This document shows, one piece after another, positions 8,930-15,967 of a DNA stretch of 27,605 nt. Source of the DNA: a virus; the IMG/VR virus record IMGVR_UViG_3300032173_000035, positions 1 to 27,605 of that record; one strand, 5' to 3'. Position 1 is the first letter of the stretch, and every line of letters starts with the position of its first letter. The translations under genes were made by a program, and so were the position numbers. The notes under the pieces were generated by a model that did no database searches, had not been told where the DNA came from, and saw only the letters and a list, made by a program, of their open reading frames with translations.

Positions 8930-11900
8930 TCAGCACCGATTTCTAGCTTAACACCTATATCTATTTTGTCGCCTTACATACCTTCTACAGGAGGGGTAAG
9001 CACTCTGTCTGTTGACACTTCTATCTTACCTTTTAAGGTTCAAACCGATGCTAATACCATACGTTTAGAAATTTCTATCTACAGTCAGACTCTGGTATTT
9101 TCAAATCCTGTTACAGGATTTTTTAACACATTTTCTGGGACCATACCTCTAGACACTAGTGTAGCTTCAACAACTGTACAGATTACGGGAAGAAATTATG
9201 TCCCAAACGTAGTATGGGCCACTTCTACTTCTCTTGCTGTGGGTTATAGAGTTACCGATAGCAATGGAAATGTTCAGGTAGTTTTGATCGCAGGGATTAC
9301 GGGGTTCACAGCACCTACTTGGGGAACTGTACCAAGTTCTATTACCACAGATGGAACAGTTATTTGGAAGTGTTTAGGGCCCATCGCTATAACACCGACT
9401 TCTAAGTTTACTCTTCTATTCTTCAATTCAGGACTAGCTTTAAAGATTAGTCCTCCATCAGCTTTAAGAGCTTATAAGGGTTCCCAATCTTGTCAATTAG
9501 AATGGGCAACTCCCCCTTTCACCGGATTTTTAGGTGTAAGAGCTGTATTATCAACAGATTCTTCCGGGGTTACGATACCCTATACTCAATTTGGAGACTT
9601 GGTAACAACCATCAGCAGGACATCAAACGACCCGGTTACTTCTAATACCACCACGGTCGTTAGTGGAAACACTACCACAGCAACCACTGTTACTTCAACC
9701 CAAACAACCAATTATAGTTCTATTTTTGTCCCTACCTCAGCTATCAATTCGGACAAGTTTTATGCCTTATTTTCTACAGTTATTCAAGACCCCACTACCA
9801 ACGTGGTGTTTGAGTCTCAGCAGAATGGTCCTCTTACTTGTGGTTTTGTCAATCTAAAGAAGGTAAATCCTACAGACTTTTTAGGATTACAGCGTAAGGA
9901 GGATATAGCAGGGAGAATGATCTCTCAAATTACTCGCGCCTATCCTCAACTAGACTTAACTCCTCGTTCCGAATTGCGTGACTTAGTTATTGATCCTATC
10001 GCAGTAGAACTATCTAACATGTCTGTTCGAGAGTGGTTCAGTCATATGGCTTCTAGTATCAGTGCTATTACTCAGATTGATGATGCTAATAATGATGGAA
10101 TTAGTGACTCTTACTCTGATTCTCCTATAAAACAGCAGATTTCTAGAGCTTATGGAATGAAGGCTTCTGATACACAGGCATTCATCAATAAGCAGTTTGA
10201 TATGTTGGGTGAGCAGGCAGGTGTTGTGAGAGGGGGATCTACAACAGCGGTTGTTAATCTTACTTTCTACACATACACTAAACCTCTACAATCTATAGTT
10301 ATCCCTCAAGGAGCTATTGTAGCAACTAGCCCAAACTCTCAGACTCCTGCGTTAAATTTTGTAACTACAGGAAGTGCGTCTATTTCTCCTGCCTCCGCGT
10401 CCAGTTTTTTCGATTCCCAATATGGAAGATACCAGGTGATAGTTTCCGCTCAGTGTACAACCACTGGAAGTATTGGAAATGTAGGAGTAGGAACAATTAC
10501 TACAGTGGTTAGTGGGGGACCTCAAGGTTGGAGTGTAACAAACTTAGTTCCGGCTAATTTTGGAACTGACAGCCAAAACAATTCTGTTTATGCAGCCCAG
10601 ATTCAGGACCGTATTGTTACTGGAGTTGATACAGGAACACGGAATGGATACTTAATTCAGGCTCGTGCTATTCCTTCTATTGTTGCTGCTAATGTTGTGG
10701 CCGCTGGGGATCTAGAGATGCTGCGTGATTGGGATCCTATTCGACAGAAACACGTCTTTGGTACAGTTGATTTATATGTTCGTGGTTCGTCCAATTCTCA
10801 GCAGACAGAAACCGCGATTTATCAATATCAAAACACTGCTCCTCAGGGGACATTTAGTGCTTACACTCCCTTGACTCTTGTGGATCGCAGTATTTTGAAA
10901 TTTTCTATAAGTGGGTTTTCTCAGCTAACTTCTCCTTTAGAACAGGCAGTAGAAGTTATTGTACAACGAGGTGGTCAATCGTTTTATTTAGGTACTTTGA
11001 ATTCTTTCATTGACAATACAGATGGGTTTCTTTTCTTGAATCCCAACGAATTAGCCTATCAACTGGTAGGAAATTCTGTATTTGTATCTCAGCAACCTCT
11101 TGTCATAGCAGGTGTTTCGGCTGCAAATTCAGTGGCTGTCAATGCCTTACAATCCGCTTCTGCTGGAACCTATAGCATAGGAATGTTTGCTAGAATTCAT
11201 ACTCCTTTGAACAATGTTCCTACCCTACAACCCATTATTTCTGTGAATAGCGTAACTGGAAATCAGAATACCGGGGTGGTTTCTCCTACTTCAATACAAC
11301 TAGTACGCACCCAAGATTTTCTATTGAATGGGGGTTCTCAGTTAGCAGGAGATACGATTTTGATTCCGTCTTCTAGCCTATTACAGACAACTAAAAATGT
11401 CTCGTTAACTTCTTCCATAGTTTCTATTGATAACGCAATGTCCGTTGACGTTGATTCGGGAGCAAACGTAGTTCTACAAAAAACCATCAACGGTCAGGTG
11501 TTACCTTCCTTAGTTGTTCGTAGTGGGGACCTTTCTACCTTGTATACTTATGGGGTGGATTACACCTTGGTTAGGACTGGACGTTATAACAACTGGAGTT
11601 TGAATAGGGTTTCTACAGGGAGCATTCCTGCCCCAGCCAGTGTCAATCCCCCTGTTTTGGTGGTTTCATATTACAAGTATTCTCTATATGAACAGGTTAC
11701 ATTTGTAAATCAAGAAAACACAACTCTTAATGGAACTGTTTCTAGCCAATTGGCAAACTCGGGGTTTATTCATAACGTGTGGATGCCTGAGTCTTATGAC
11801 TTCACTCAACTGTCTTTGGACGGTTTTAACACCAATCCTCTCTTAGCAACGGGGTTAACCGGAGCAGGAATTGCTCACGATAACCGATACATAAAAGTAA

Positions 11901-12844
11901 CACTTACCGTAGCAGGTATTGATGTTGTTATGCGTGAAGGGATTGACTTTTCTCTAGTATATAATTCCACCAGTGGAATAGCAAGCCTAGCAAGAATTCT
12001 TACAGGACAGATCCCTACGGGGTCTACGGTGAAAGTTAGCTACTTCATCAATGAGACATTTTCAATAAGTACCCAATATCCTGCTTTTGTTAATCAGTTA
12101 GCAACTCAAATTGCGGTAACAAAGCACGCAGCAGCAGATGTCCTGGTTAAGTCAATGATTGCTAACCCCGTTGATATAACAATGGTGGTGGAGATCTCTT
12201 CCCAGGTATCTCCGGATGTTATAGATGCCAAGATCCGTAGCATGATTAGCATTGTTTTAGACAATGTACCCGGTAATAAGTTGGTCATGTCCGAAGTTGT
12301 TCGTCAGGTTAAGTCTGTAACAGGAGTTACCAATGTACAGCTTCCTTTGATAAAGTTTGCTAAGAGTGATGGAGCTTATGACATAGGAATTGTGGTCCCT
12401 TCACAGACAACCTGGAATCCTTTAAGTTCGGATCCTTCTTTTACAAACTTACAATTACCCATACAGTCATTTATAACCAATTCTGCTGTTCTCCCCGATG
12501 CGACTATCCCCGGAGGAGGATCCTCAACTGCTTATGTAGGATTGTTGTATCAAGGACAAGCGTATCGTAGAGCTACAAGTGTTCAAGATTTCCTAGTAAA
12601 TAGTACTGTTCCTAGTTTCTACATAATTGGAACAAATGATCAAATAAGCAGTACTCAATCCCTAAGCTCTTCTTATGCTCAGAAAATTCTAATCACTATT
12701 CCTTCTACTATAGCAAATCCAGGATTACAGTCCTATTTTGTAACTTATCAAGTTTTTGGAGAAGGCGGAGCCAAGGATATACAGATATCAAGCACTGAAT
12801 ATTTCGTACCGGGAAGAATACAGCTGGATTACAAAACGAGTTAA
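8927..12844 (+). CDS. Baseplate J-like (gpJ / T4 gp6-type) baseplate wedge protein
   Basis: A protein of 1305 residues, far longer than P2 gpJ (about 300) or T4 gp6 (660), so it is enlarged by extra domains. Residues 97-151 carry the W..GY.VTDSNGNVQ...PTW...DGTVIW module shared with the sheath and gpI-like proteins. Residues about 170-240 look like a fibronectin-III-type unit (PPSALRAYKGSQSCQLEW). The J core runs from about 360 to 640: IPQGAIVATSP, TGSIGNVGVGTITTV, and DRIVTGVDTGTRNGYLIQAR followed by GDLEMLRDWD and GTVDLYVRG. A Ca-binding-like loop DDANNDGISD lies at about 384-393. Near 1060-1140, KHAAADVLVKS and the region to VTGVTNVQLPL match the C-terminal wedge-dimer part of J proteins. 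It is followed three bases later by the gpI-like gene, the classic J-I order. It should form the ring of wedges around the hub. Confidence 0.85.
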   Translation: MSAPISSLTPISILSPYIPSTGGVSTLSVDTSILPFKVQTDANTIRLEISIYSQTLVFSNPVTGFFNTFSGTIPLDTSVASTTVQITGRNYVPNVVWATSTSLAVGYRVTDSNGNVQVVLIAGITGFTAPTWGTVPSSITTDGTVIWKCLGPIAITPTSKFTLLFFNSGLALKISPPSALRAYKGSQSCQLEWATPPFTGFLGVRAVLSTDSSGVTIPYTQFGDLVTTISRTSNDPVTSNTTTVVSGNTTTATTVTSTQTTNYSSIFVPTSAINSDKFYALFSTVIQDPTTNVVFESQQNGPLTCGFVNLKKVNPTDFLGLQRKEDIAGRMISQITRAYPQLDLTPRSELRDLVIDPIAVELSNMSVREWFSHMASSISAITQIDDANNDGISDSYSDSPIKQQISRAYGMKASDTQAFINKQFDMLGEQAGVVRGGSTTAVVNLTFYTYTKPLQSIVIPQGAIVATSPNSQTPALNFVTTGSASISPASASSFFDSQYGRYQVIVSAQCTTTGSIGNVGVGTITTVVSGGPQGWSVTNLVPANFGTDSQNNSVYAAQIQDRIVTGVDTGTRNGYLIQARAIPSIVAANVVAAGDLEMLRDWDPIRQKHVFGTVDLYVRGSSNSQQTETAIYQYQNTAPQGTFSAYTPLTLVDRSILKFSISGFSQLTSPLEQAVEVIVQRGGQSFYLGTLNSFIDNTDGFLFLNPNELAYQLVGNSVFVSQQPLVIAGVSAANSVAVNALQSASAGTYSIGMFARIHTPLNNVPTLQPIISVNSVTGNQNTGVVSPTSIQLVRTQDFLLNGGSQLAGDTILIPSSSLLQTTKNVSLTSSIVSIDNAMSVDVDSGANVVLQKTINGQVLPSLVVRSGDLSTLYTYGVDYTLVRTGRYNNWSLNRVSTGSIPAPASVNPPVLVVSYYKYSLYEQVTFVNQENTTLNGTVSSQLANSGFIHNVWMPESYDFTQLSLDGFNTNPLLATGLTGAGIAHDNRYIKVTLTVAGIDVVMREGIDFSLVYNSTSGIASLARILTGQIPTGSTVKVSYFINETFSISTQYPAFVNQLATQIAVTKHAAADVLVKSMIANPVDITMVVEISSQVSPDVIDAKIRSMISIVLDNVPGNKLVMSEVVRQVKSVTGVTNVQLPLIKFAKSDGAYDIGIVVPSQTTWNPLSSDPSFTNLQLPIQSFITNSAVLPDATIPGGGSSTAYVGLLYQGQAYRRATSVQDFLVNSTVPSFYIIGTNDQISSTQSLSSSYAQKILITIPSTIANPGLQSYFVTYQVFGEGGAKDIQISSTEYFVPGRIQLDYKTS
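9215..9379 (+). other. Shared W..GD..D.NGN.Q..W module, copy in baseplate J
   Basis: It encodes residues 97-151 of the J-like protein, with anchors W97, GYRVTDSNGNVQ, PTWG and DGTVIWKCLGP. The same pattern is found in the gpI-like protein and twice in the sheath. It resembles small carbohydrate-binding or spacer modules seen in phage structural proteins; the function is inferred only. Confidence 0.65.
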
Positions 12845-12847
12845 TTC

Positions 12848-14083
12848 ATGAGCGTACCTACCCAACAAGCAGATAATCTTTACATAAGAACACGAGAAGA
12901 TCTTCTTCAATATGAAGATGCTCTAATGAACTCGTTGTTACAAGCCACTGCTAATTACTACACACCTAGAAATGACCAAAGTATATGGGGAGAGATTCTC
13001 CGTGCTGTGGCTATAGAATTGGCTCAATTGGAATACAATTATGCCTACGATCAGGTAAACAAAAACCCAAGTTACCTTACTCCTCCGGATATTCGTCGTC
13101 GTTGGTCAGAACCCTTATCTATCAGTCGTATCTATCCTCAAGACACTCAGTCTGACATAGCTTATCGTACTATGTTAGTTCAGTTAATACAGGCTTATTT
13201 GGAAGGGTCCAAGGTAGACGGGATAGAAAGGGTGATCTCAGCATACACAGGACTCAATATCAAGATAGTAGAACTGTATAAGCTAATTGGTCAGTTTTAT
13301 GATCAGTCAGATCGTAACAGTCTTAACGTAAGCATAAGTGTTGGAGGATCTTTAAATAGTATTTCAGATTTAAATCAACTTCAAGCTATAACACAGACTT
13401 TATCAGGGGCTATAAACTTAGCTAAACCAGCCCATGTGGGACTAAATCTAGCCACTGTGTTCGGTTCGGGTGAAGACATTGATGCTTTCATCCTAAGCAT
13501 ACAGGATACTTTACGCATTTTTGTTCGTCAAATTGAAGGAGATACTTTTCCTCCTCAATTATTCTTGGTTCCCGACCTTCTACCAACCACCCCTCATACT
13601 GGATTAGCTATGGTGTCAGGTTGGCCCATTAACTCCTACTACAACCGTGGTCAGGCTTACGGATTTACCGGAAGTCCCGCCATAGGAGATTCAATCTTAG
13701 ATTTAAATGGTTTTGTGCAGCAAGTTACGACAGCAGGAACCACCTACCCCTATTGGGTCTCTTCTCACGTCTACAATATTGGAGATAAGATAAGAGATTT
13801 GAATAACAATATTCAGACAGTTACAGCGGTTACAGGGGACCAGAAATCGGGAACAGGAGTCCCAACTTTCAGTCGTATCTTATCGGGAACTGTTGTAGAT
13901 AACCACATCACCTGGACTAACACTTCTGCCTTTGCTTTCTCTTCTAGTGTAGACGGAACAACAACCGATGGTACGGTGGTGTGGACTAATAGAGGTGTTC
14001 CACCAGGTGTTCTTGCGCCACGTATCAATCAAGCATGGGAGATTTCCGGCGGTGATATATTTAACGGATTTTTGATGGTATAG
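12848..14083 (+). CDS. gpI-like baseplate protein with C-terminal shared module
   Basis: A protein of 411 residues, directly after the J-like gene with only three bases between; with no clear SD it is probably translationally coupled. The N-terminal 160 residues are helical: an LRAVAIELAQLEYNYAYDQ segment, then LTPPDIRRRWSEPL, and YRTMLVQLIQAYLEGSK leading to IERVISAYTGLN. That is the layout of P2 gpI / Tail_P2_I-type proteins, which link the baseplate wedge to fibres. Residues about 275-298 hold a partial, and residues 303-383 a full, copy of the W..GD.I.D.NNNIQ...DGTVVW module also found in the J-like and sheath proteins. This may be an exposed decoration or a fibre-docking surface. It ends APRINQAWEISGGDIFNGFLMV. 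T4 gp7 or gp53 equivalents cannot be excluded. Confidence 0.65.
   Translation: MSVPTQQADNLYIRTREDLLQYEDALMNSLLQATANYYTPRNDQSIWGEILRAVAIELAQLEYNYAYDQVNKNPSYLTPPDIRRRWSEPLSISRIYPQDTQSDIAYRTMLVQLIQAYLEGSKVDGIERVISAYTGLNIKIVELYKLIGQFYDQSDRNSLNVSISVGGSLNSISDLNQLQAITQTLSGAINLAKPAHVGLNLATVFGSGEDIDAFILSIQDTLRIFVRQIEGDTFPPQLFLVPDLLPTTPHTGLAMVSGWPINSYYNRGQAYGFTGSPAIGDSILDLNGFVQQVTTAGTTYPYWVSSHVYNIGDKIRDLNNNIQTVTAVTGDQKSGTGVPTFSRILSGTVVDNHITWTNTSAFAFSSSVDGTTTDGTVVWTNRGVPPGVLAPRINQAWEISGGDIFNGFLMV
13754..13996 (+). other. Shared W..GD..D.NNN.Q..W module, copy in gpI-like protein
   Basis: It encodes residues 303-383 of the gpI-like protein: W303, NIGDKIRDLNNNIQTV, an expanded middle, and TTDGTVVWTNRG. 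A partial copy with AIGDSILDLNGFVQQV lies just before it (about 13672-13740). It is homologous in pattern to the copies in baseplate J and sheath. Confidence 0.65.
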
Positions 14084-14086
14084 TAT

Positions 14087-15052
14087 ATGAAGATTTCCTA
14101 CATTTCGCCTGTTGCTGGAGAATTAGAAATCACGATTATCCGTGATGCTACCCCTTGTGTCGTTATAGAATTAGATTTAGGAATACCCAACTTCACAAGA
14201 TTCTCCTTAAAATTCCCACTTGTTGTGGACGAACCAAAGAATATGGTTACGGTTACGCAAGAAGCTCTAGGAGTTCTTCTTGACGAAGTCGCTACTTTTA
14301 TGCTTAGTTTGCGCTATGACAAAGATGTTATCACAGACATTTATGCGCGTGCTTTAAATTGTTTTGCTGGTTTGTCTATGGAAAATTCAACCCAGGCAAG
14401 TACACCTGACGTAGGACACGATCCCACTCTACAAACTTATAGGGGGTTGTTTAAACTTCCCCAGACGTTTGTTCAAGAGACACAAGAACGGGTGATAACC
14501 TCGGCAACATATATACAACGTGCTCCACAGGTCCGTAAAATAGAGTTTGCTAAAGCAATACCGATCAAGCCGACTATAAATGATGCTCAGCGGGTCATCC
14601 AGATGTATAGAAATAGACAATTGAAAACCCAACCCAAACCGTTATATGTAATTGTGTATGACCAGATGGGTAAACCGACAGGAGTACTTCCCGTGGAACA
14701 ACAGTGGAAAAGTAGATTGCTACAGAAGATTCAGGCCAGTTCAAGCTGTCATTGCGGTCCCAACTGCAAATGCGGCGCAAATTGCAAATGTCCTCCAGGA
14801 TGCAAATGTGGTGAAAATAAAACTGCTGATGTTGGAACTCTTTGGTATGTAGAAGGAAGAAACGCTTATTCAGCCGACGCTTCAGATCTTCAACACTCTG
14901 GAGAACGAGGAAAGAAATGCCCTGGATGTAACGGACCCATGCCACCAGTACGGCTGAACTTTCTTCCAAGATCTCAAGGGGGAGAAAACATAACCCACTG
15001 GATAGGTCGATGTCTTAACTGTAAAGCCAATATAACTATTTGGAATGACTAA
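14087..15052 (+). CDS. Virion-operon protein with metallothionein-like cluster and zinc ribbon
   Basis: A protein of 321 residues in three parts. Residues 1 to about 200 are an unrecognised N-terminal part with a mostly beta start (ISYISPVAGELEITIIRD) and a helical LLDEVATFMLSLRYDKDVI segment. It ends in PKPLYVIVYDQMGK, encoded by the first copy of a 26-bp direct repeat. Residues 221-241 then hold eight Cys in four CxC units (CHC, CKC, CKC, CKC) separated by GPN, GAN and PPG. This is the spacing of short metallothioneins and should bind several Cu(I) or Zn ions. Residues 278-312 give a zinc ribbon, CPGC...CLNC (C278, C281, C309, C312). Downstream of baseplate genes, it may be a tail or baseplate component. 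The cysteine module is bracketed by the direct repeat and looks acquired. The whole-protein function is unknown. Confidence 0.75.
   Translation: MKISYISPVAGELEITIIRDATPCVVIELDLGIPNFTRFSLKFPLVVDEPKNMVTVTQEALGVLLDEVATFMLSLRYDKDVITDIYARALNCFAGLSMENSTQASTPDVGHDPTLQTYRGLFKLPQTFVQETQERVITSATYIQRAPQVRKIEFAKAIPIKPTINDAQRVIQMYRNRQLKTQPKPLYVIVYDQMGKPTGVLPVEQQWKSRLLQKIQASSSCHCGPNCKCGANCKCPPGCKCGENKTADVGTLWYVEGRNAYSADASDLQHSGERGKKCPGCNGPMPPVRLNFLPRSQGGENITHWIGRCLNCKANITIWND
14650..14675 (+). repeat. 26-bp direct repeat, copy 1
   Basis: A perfect 26-base match to 15053-15078, spaced 403 bases apart. It encodes IVYDQMGK at residues 189-196 of the 321-residue protein. The copies flank the segment encoding the metallothionein-like cluster and zinc ribbon. 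Confidence 0.9.
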
Positions 15053-15116
15053 AATTGTGTATGACCAGATGGGTAAACTCGAGGACGCAATTCTTAAAGC
15101 TGAGGAGAATAGGTGA
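15045..15116 (+). CDS. Micro-ORF of 23 codons carrying the repeated IVYDQMGK peptide
   Basis: The ATG at 15045 overlaps the end of the 321-residue gene (ATGACTAA), so it could be reached by re-initiation; there is no separate SD. The product begins MTKIVYDQMGK and ends LEDAILKAEENR. Its IVYDQMGK is encoded by copy 2 of the 26-bp repeat, in the same codon phase as copy 1. It could be the displaced original C-terminus of the upstream gene: recombination between the repeats would fuse residues 1-196 of that gene in frame to LEDAILKAEENR. Its TGA overlaps the GTG of the next micro-ORF. Confidence 0.5.
   Translation: MTKIVYDQMGKLEDAILKAEENR
15053..15078 (+). repeat. 26-bp direct repeat, copy 2
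   Basis: The second perfect copy starts inside the stop codon of the 321-residue gene and extends into the following micro-ORF. The bases flanking the two copies differ at once on both sides. Confidence 0.9.
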
Positions 15117-15181
15117 TTCATATCTTCAAGACTTTCGACCAACGTCGGGAACGCCGTATTAAAACAAAAAGGAGCCGCTAA
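15113..15181 (+). CDS. Basic micro-ORF of 22 codons
   Basis: The GTG at 15113 overlaps the TGA of the preceding micro-ORF (GTGA) and follows GAGGAG (15102-15107) with five bases between, a good ribosome site. The peptide has 9 Lys/Arg in 22 residues (ending RRIKTKRSR). Its TAA overlaps the ATG of the 72-residue gene (TAATG). Good SD spacing and overlaps at both ends argue for translation, at least as a coupling device. No family can be named. Confidence 0.45.
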   Translation: MIHIFKTFDQRRERRIKTKRSR

Positions 15182-15399
15182 TGGACACTAATCGGCAGGC
15201 AATTCTTTTTCATCTCAAAAAGGGAGCATCTCTAAAGATCGCTCTAAATAATCCTCAGGTGGCTTTTGTTTTCTATCCTGATGAAAAGTACGTCCCAGTG
15301 AACGCTGACACGGCTGCTGCTTTAATTGAAGAAGGGAATCTCATTGAAGTAAATCCTGGAGTTTTTGATCTTCTCAAGATTGCTTCAAACATAGTATAA
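15181..15399 (+). CDS. Small hypothetical protein, 72 residues
   Basis: The ATG at 15181 follows AAAAAGGAG at ideal spacing and overlaps the preceding TAA; the gene's own TAA overlaps the next ATG (TAATG). The sequence looks like a compact soluble fold: a helical start (NRQAILFHLKKGASLKIALNN), a strand (VAFVFYPDEKYVPV), a helix (ADTAAALIEEG) and a strand (NLIEVNPGVFDLL). I do not recognise the family; the pattern is reminiscent of small phage proteins that carry a winged-helix or swapped-hairpin-like fold, but that is only an impression. The position at the operon end gives no clear hint of function. Confidence 0.65.
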   Translation: MDTNRQAILFHLKKGASLKIALNNPQVAFVFYPDEKYVPVNADTAAALIEEGNLIEVNPGVFDLLKIASNIV

Positions 15400-15725
15400 T
15401 GTTTTGGATACTTCTGTTAGTTCAAAATGTAATACTTCCTCTACTCCTCGCCTATGGTGTGTTGAAAATGGACCAATATTGGCATGGGAAGCAGGAATTC
15501 GACCGCGCCTATGCGCGTGCTGTCAGTTTAGGTGTGGATAGTCGTAAACACCCAGAAAAAGTCACCTTGGAAGCTCTATTCATGGCCAGTGAAGCAGAGT
15601 TAGAATACGCAACAGAGAATATTGGGAGAGATGTAAACCAAATCTTCAAAGAATTGGAAGAAGAAATTTCTGACGAGTTAATGGAACACGTATTTCGTGG
15701 AAGATCAAAATCCTCGGGTGCTTAA
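15399..15725 (+). CDS. Small membrane-anchored hypothetical protein, 108 residues
   Basis: The ATG overlaps the stop of the 72-residue gene. Residues 3-22 (WILLLVQNVILPLLLAYGVL) form one clear hydrophobic helix without a cleavage site, so it is probably an N-terminal membrane anchor. The rest is charged and helical: HGKQEFDRAYARAVSLG, then KVTLEALFMASEAELEYA and an acidic IFKELEEEISDELMEHVF. The single anchor plus helical tail resembles phage inner-membrane lysis accessories such as i-spanins, or a membrane-tethering factor, but no lysis gene is visible nearby, so no function is assigned. Its TAA overlaps the ATG of the next, stop-interrupted frame. Confidence 0.6.
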   Translation: MFWILLLVQNVILPLLLAYGVLKMDQYWHGKQEFDRAYARAVSLGVDSRKHPEKVTLEALFMASEAELEYATENIGRDVNQIFKELEEEISDELMEHVFRGRSKSSGA

Positions 15726-15895
15726 TGTGACCGTCAGACTATGACTGTTATTACGTGGTGGGGATATTTTCTTCATTAGAAAAAGCACGGGAGTTTGCTG
15801 CTGAAAAGAATTCGGCCTACTCTGGTATACACGAATATGTTTTAGATGAAGTCTTAGGTGAACCCGGTGAAGAAGTCTATCACTCCGTCGTATAA
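15725..15895 (+). pseudogene. Small conserved-looking frame with an in-frame TGA at codon 2
   Basis: The ATG at 15725 overlaps the stop of the 108-residue gene (TAATG), exactly like other junctions in this operon, but the next codon is TGA (15728-15730). The same frame then stays open for 54 codons to TAA at 15893-15895. It reads PSDYDCYYVVGIFSSLEKAR, then a helix and a Glu-rich end. The YYVVGIFSSLEKAREFA start is a familiar pattern in small phage and bacterial proteins of about 60-80 residues, so the frame looks like real coding sequence. Options are a nonsense mutation (TGG to TGA, now a fresh pseudogene), TGA readthrough, or initiation at GTG 15755 or 15758, which have no SD. It is the last gene before the terminator. 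Confidence 0.5.
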
Positions 15896-15899
15896 AACG

Positions 15900-15928
15900 A
15901 AACACCCCGCCTTTTGAGCGGGGTGTTT
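15900..15928. terminator. Bidirectional terminator between converging operons
   Basis: A perfect 11-bp stem: 15900-15910 pairs with 15918-15928, with the loop CTTTTGA. The arms contain ACCCCGC/GCGGGGT. Short T-runs lie on both sides (TTT after the right arm; AAAAC before the left arm gives T's on the minus strand). It lies just after the last rightward frame and before the end of the leftward operon. Confidence 0.9.
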
Positions 15929-15931
15929 AAA

Positions 15932-15950
15932 CTGAAGATGCCATCTTCAG
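15932..15950 (-). terminator. Second hairpin at the end of the leftward operon
   Basis: CTGAAGAT pairs with ATCTTCAG around GCC. It lies 18 bases beyond the stop of the leftward acidic gene and is followed on the minus strand by TTTAAAC and then the larger hairpin. It is probably an auxiliary leftward terminator. Confidence 0.55.
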
Positions 15951-15967
15951 GGTTGTATTAAACTCTG

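Noticed and set aside
14595-14969. A 124-codon leftward open frame across the cysteine-cluster gene
   Set aside because: It is the antisense of a convincing gene with CxC and zinc-ribbon motifs, has no SD, and shows no protein-like pattern.
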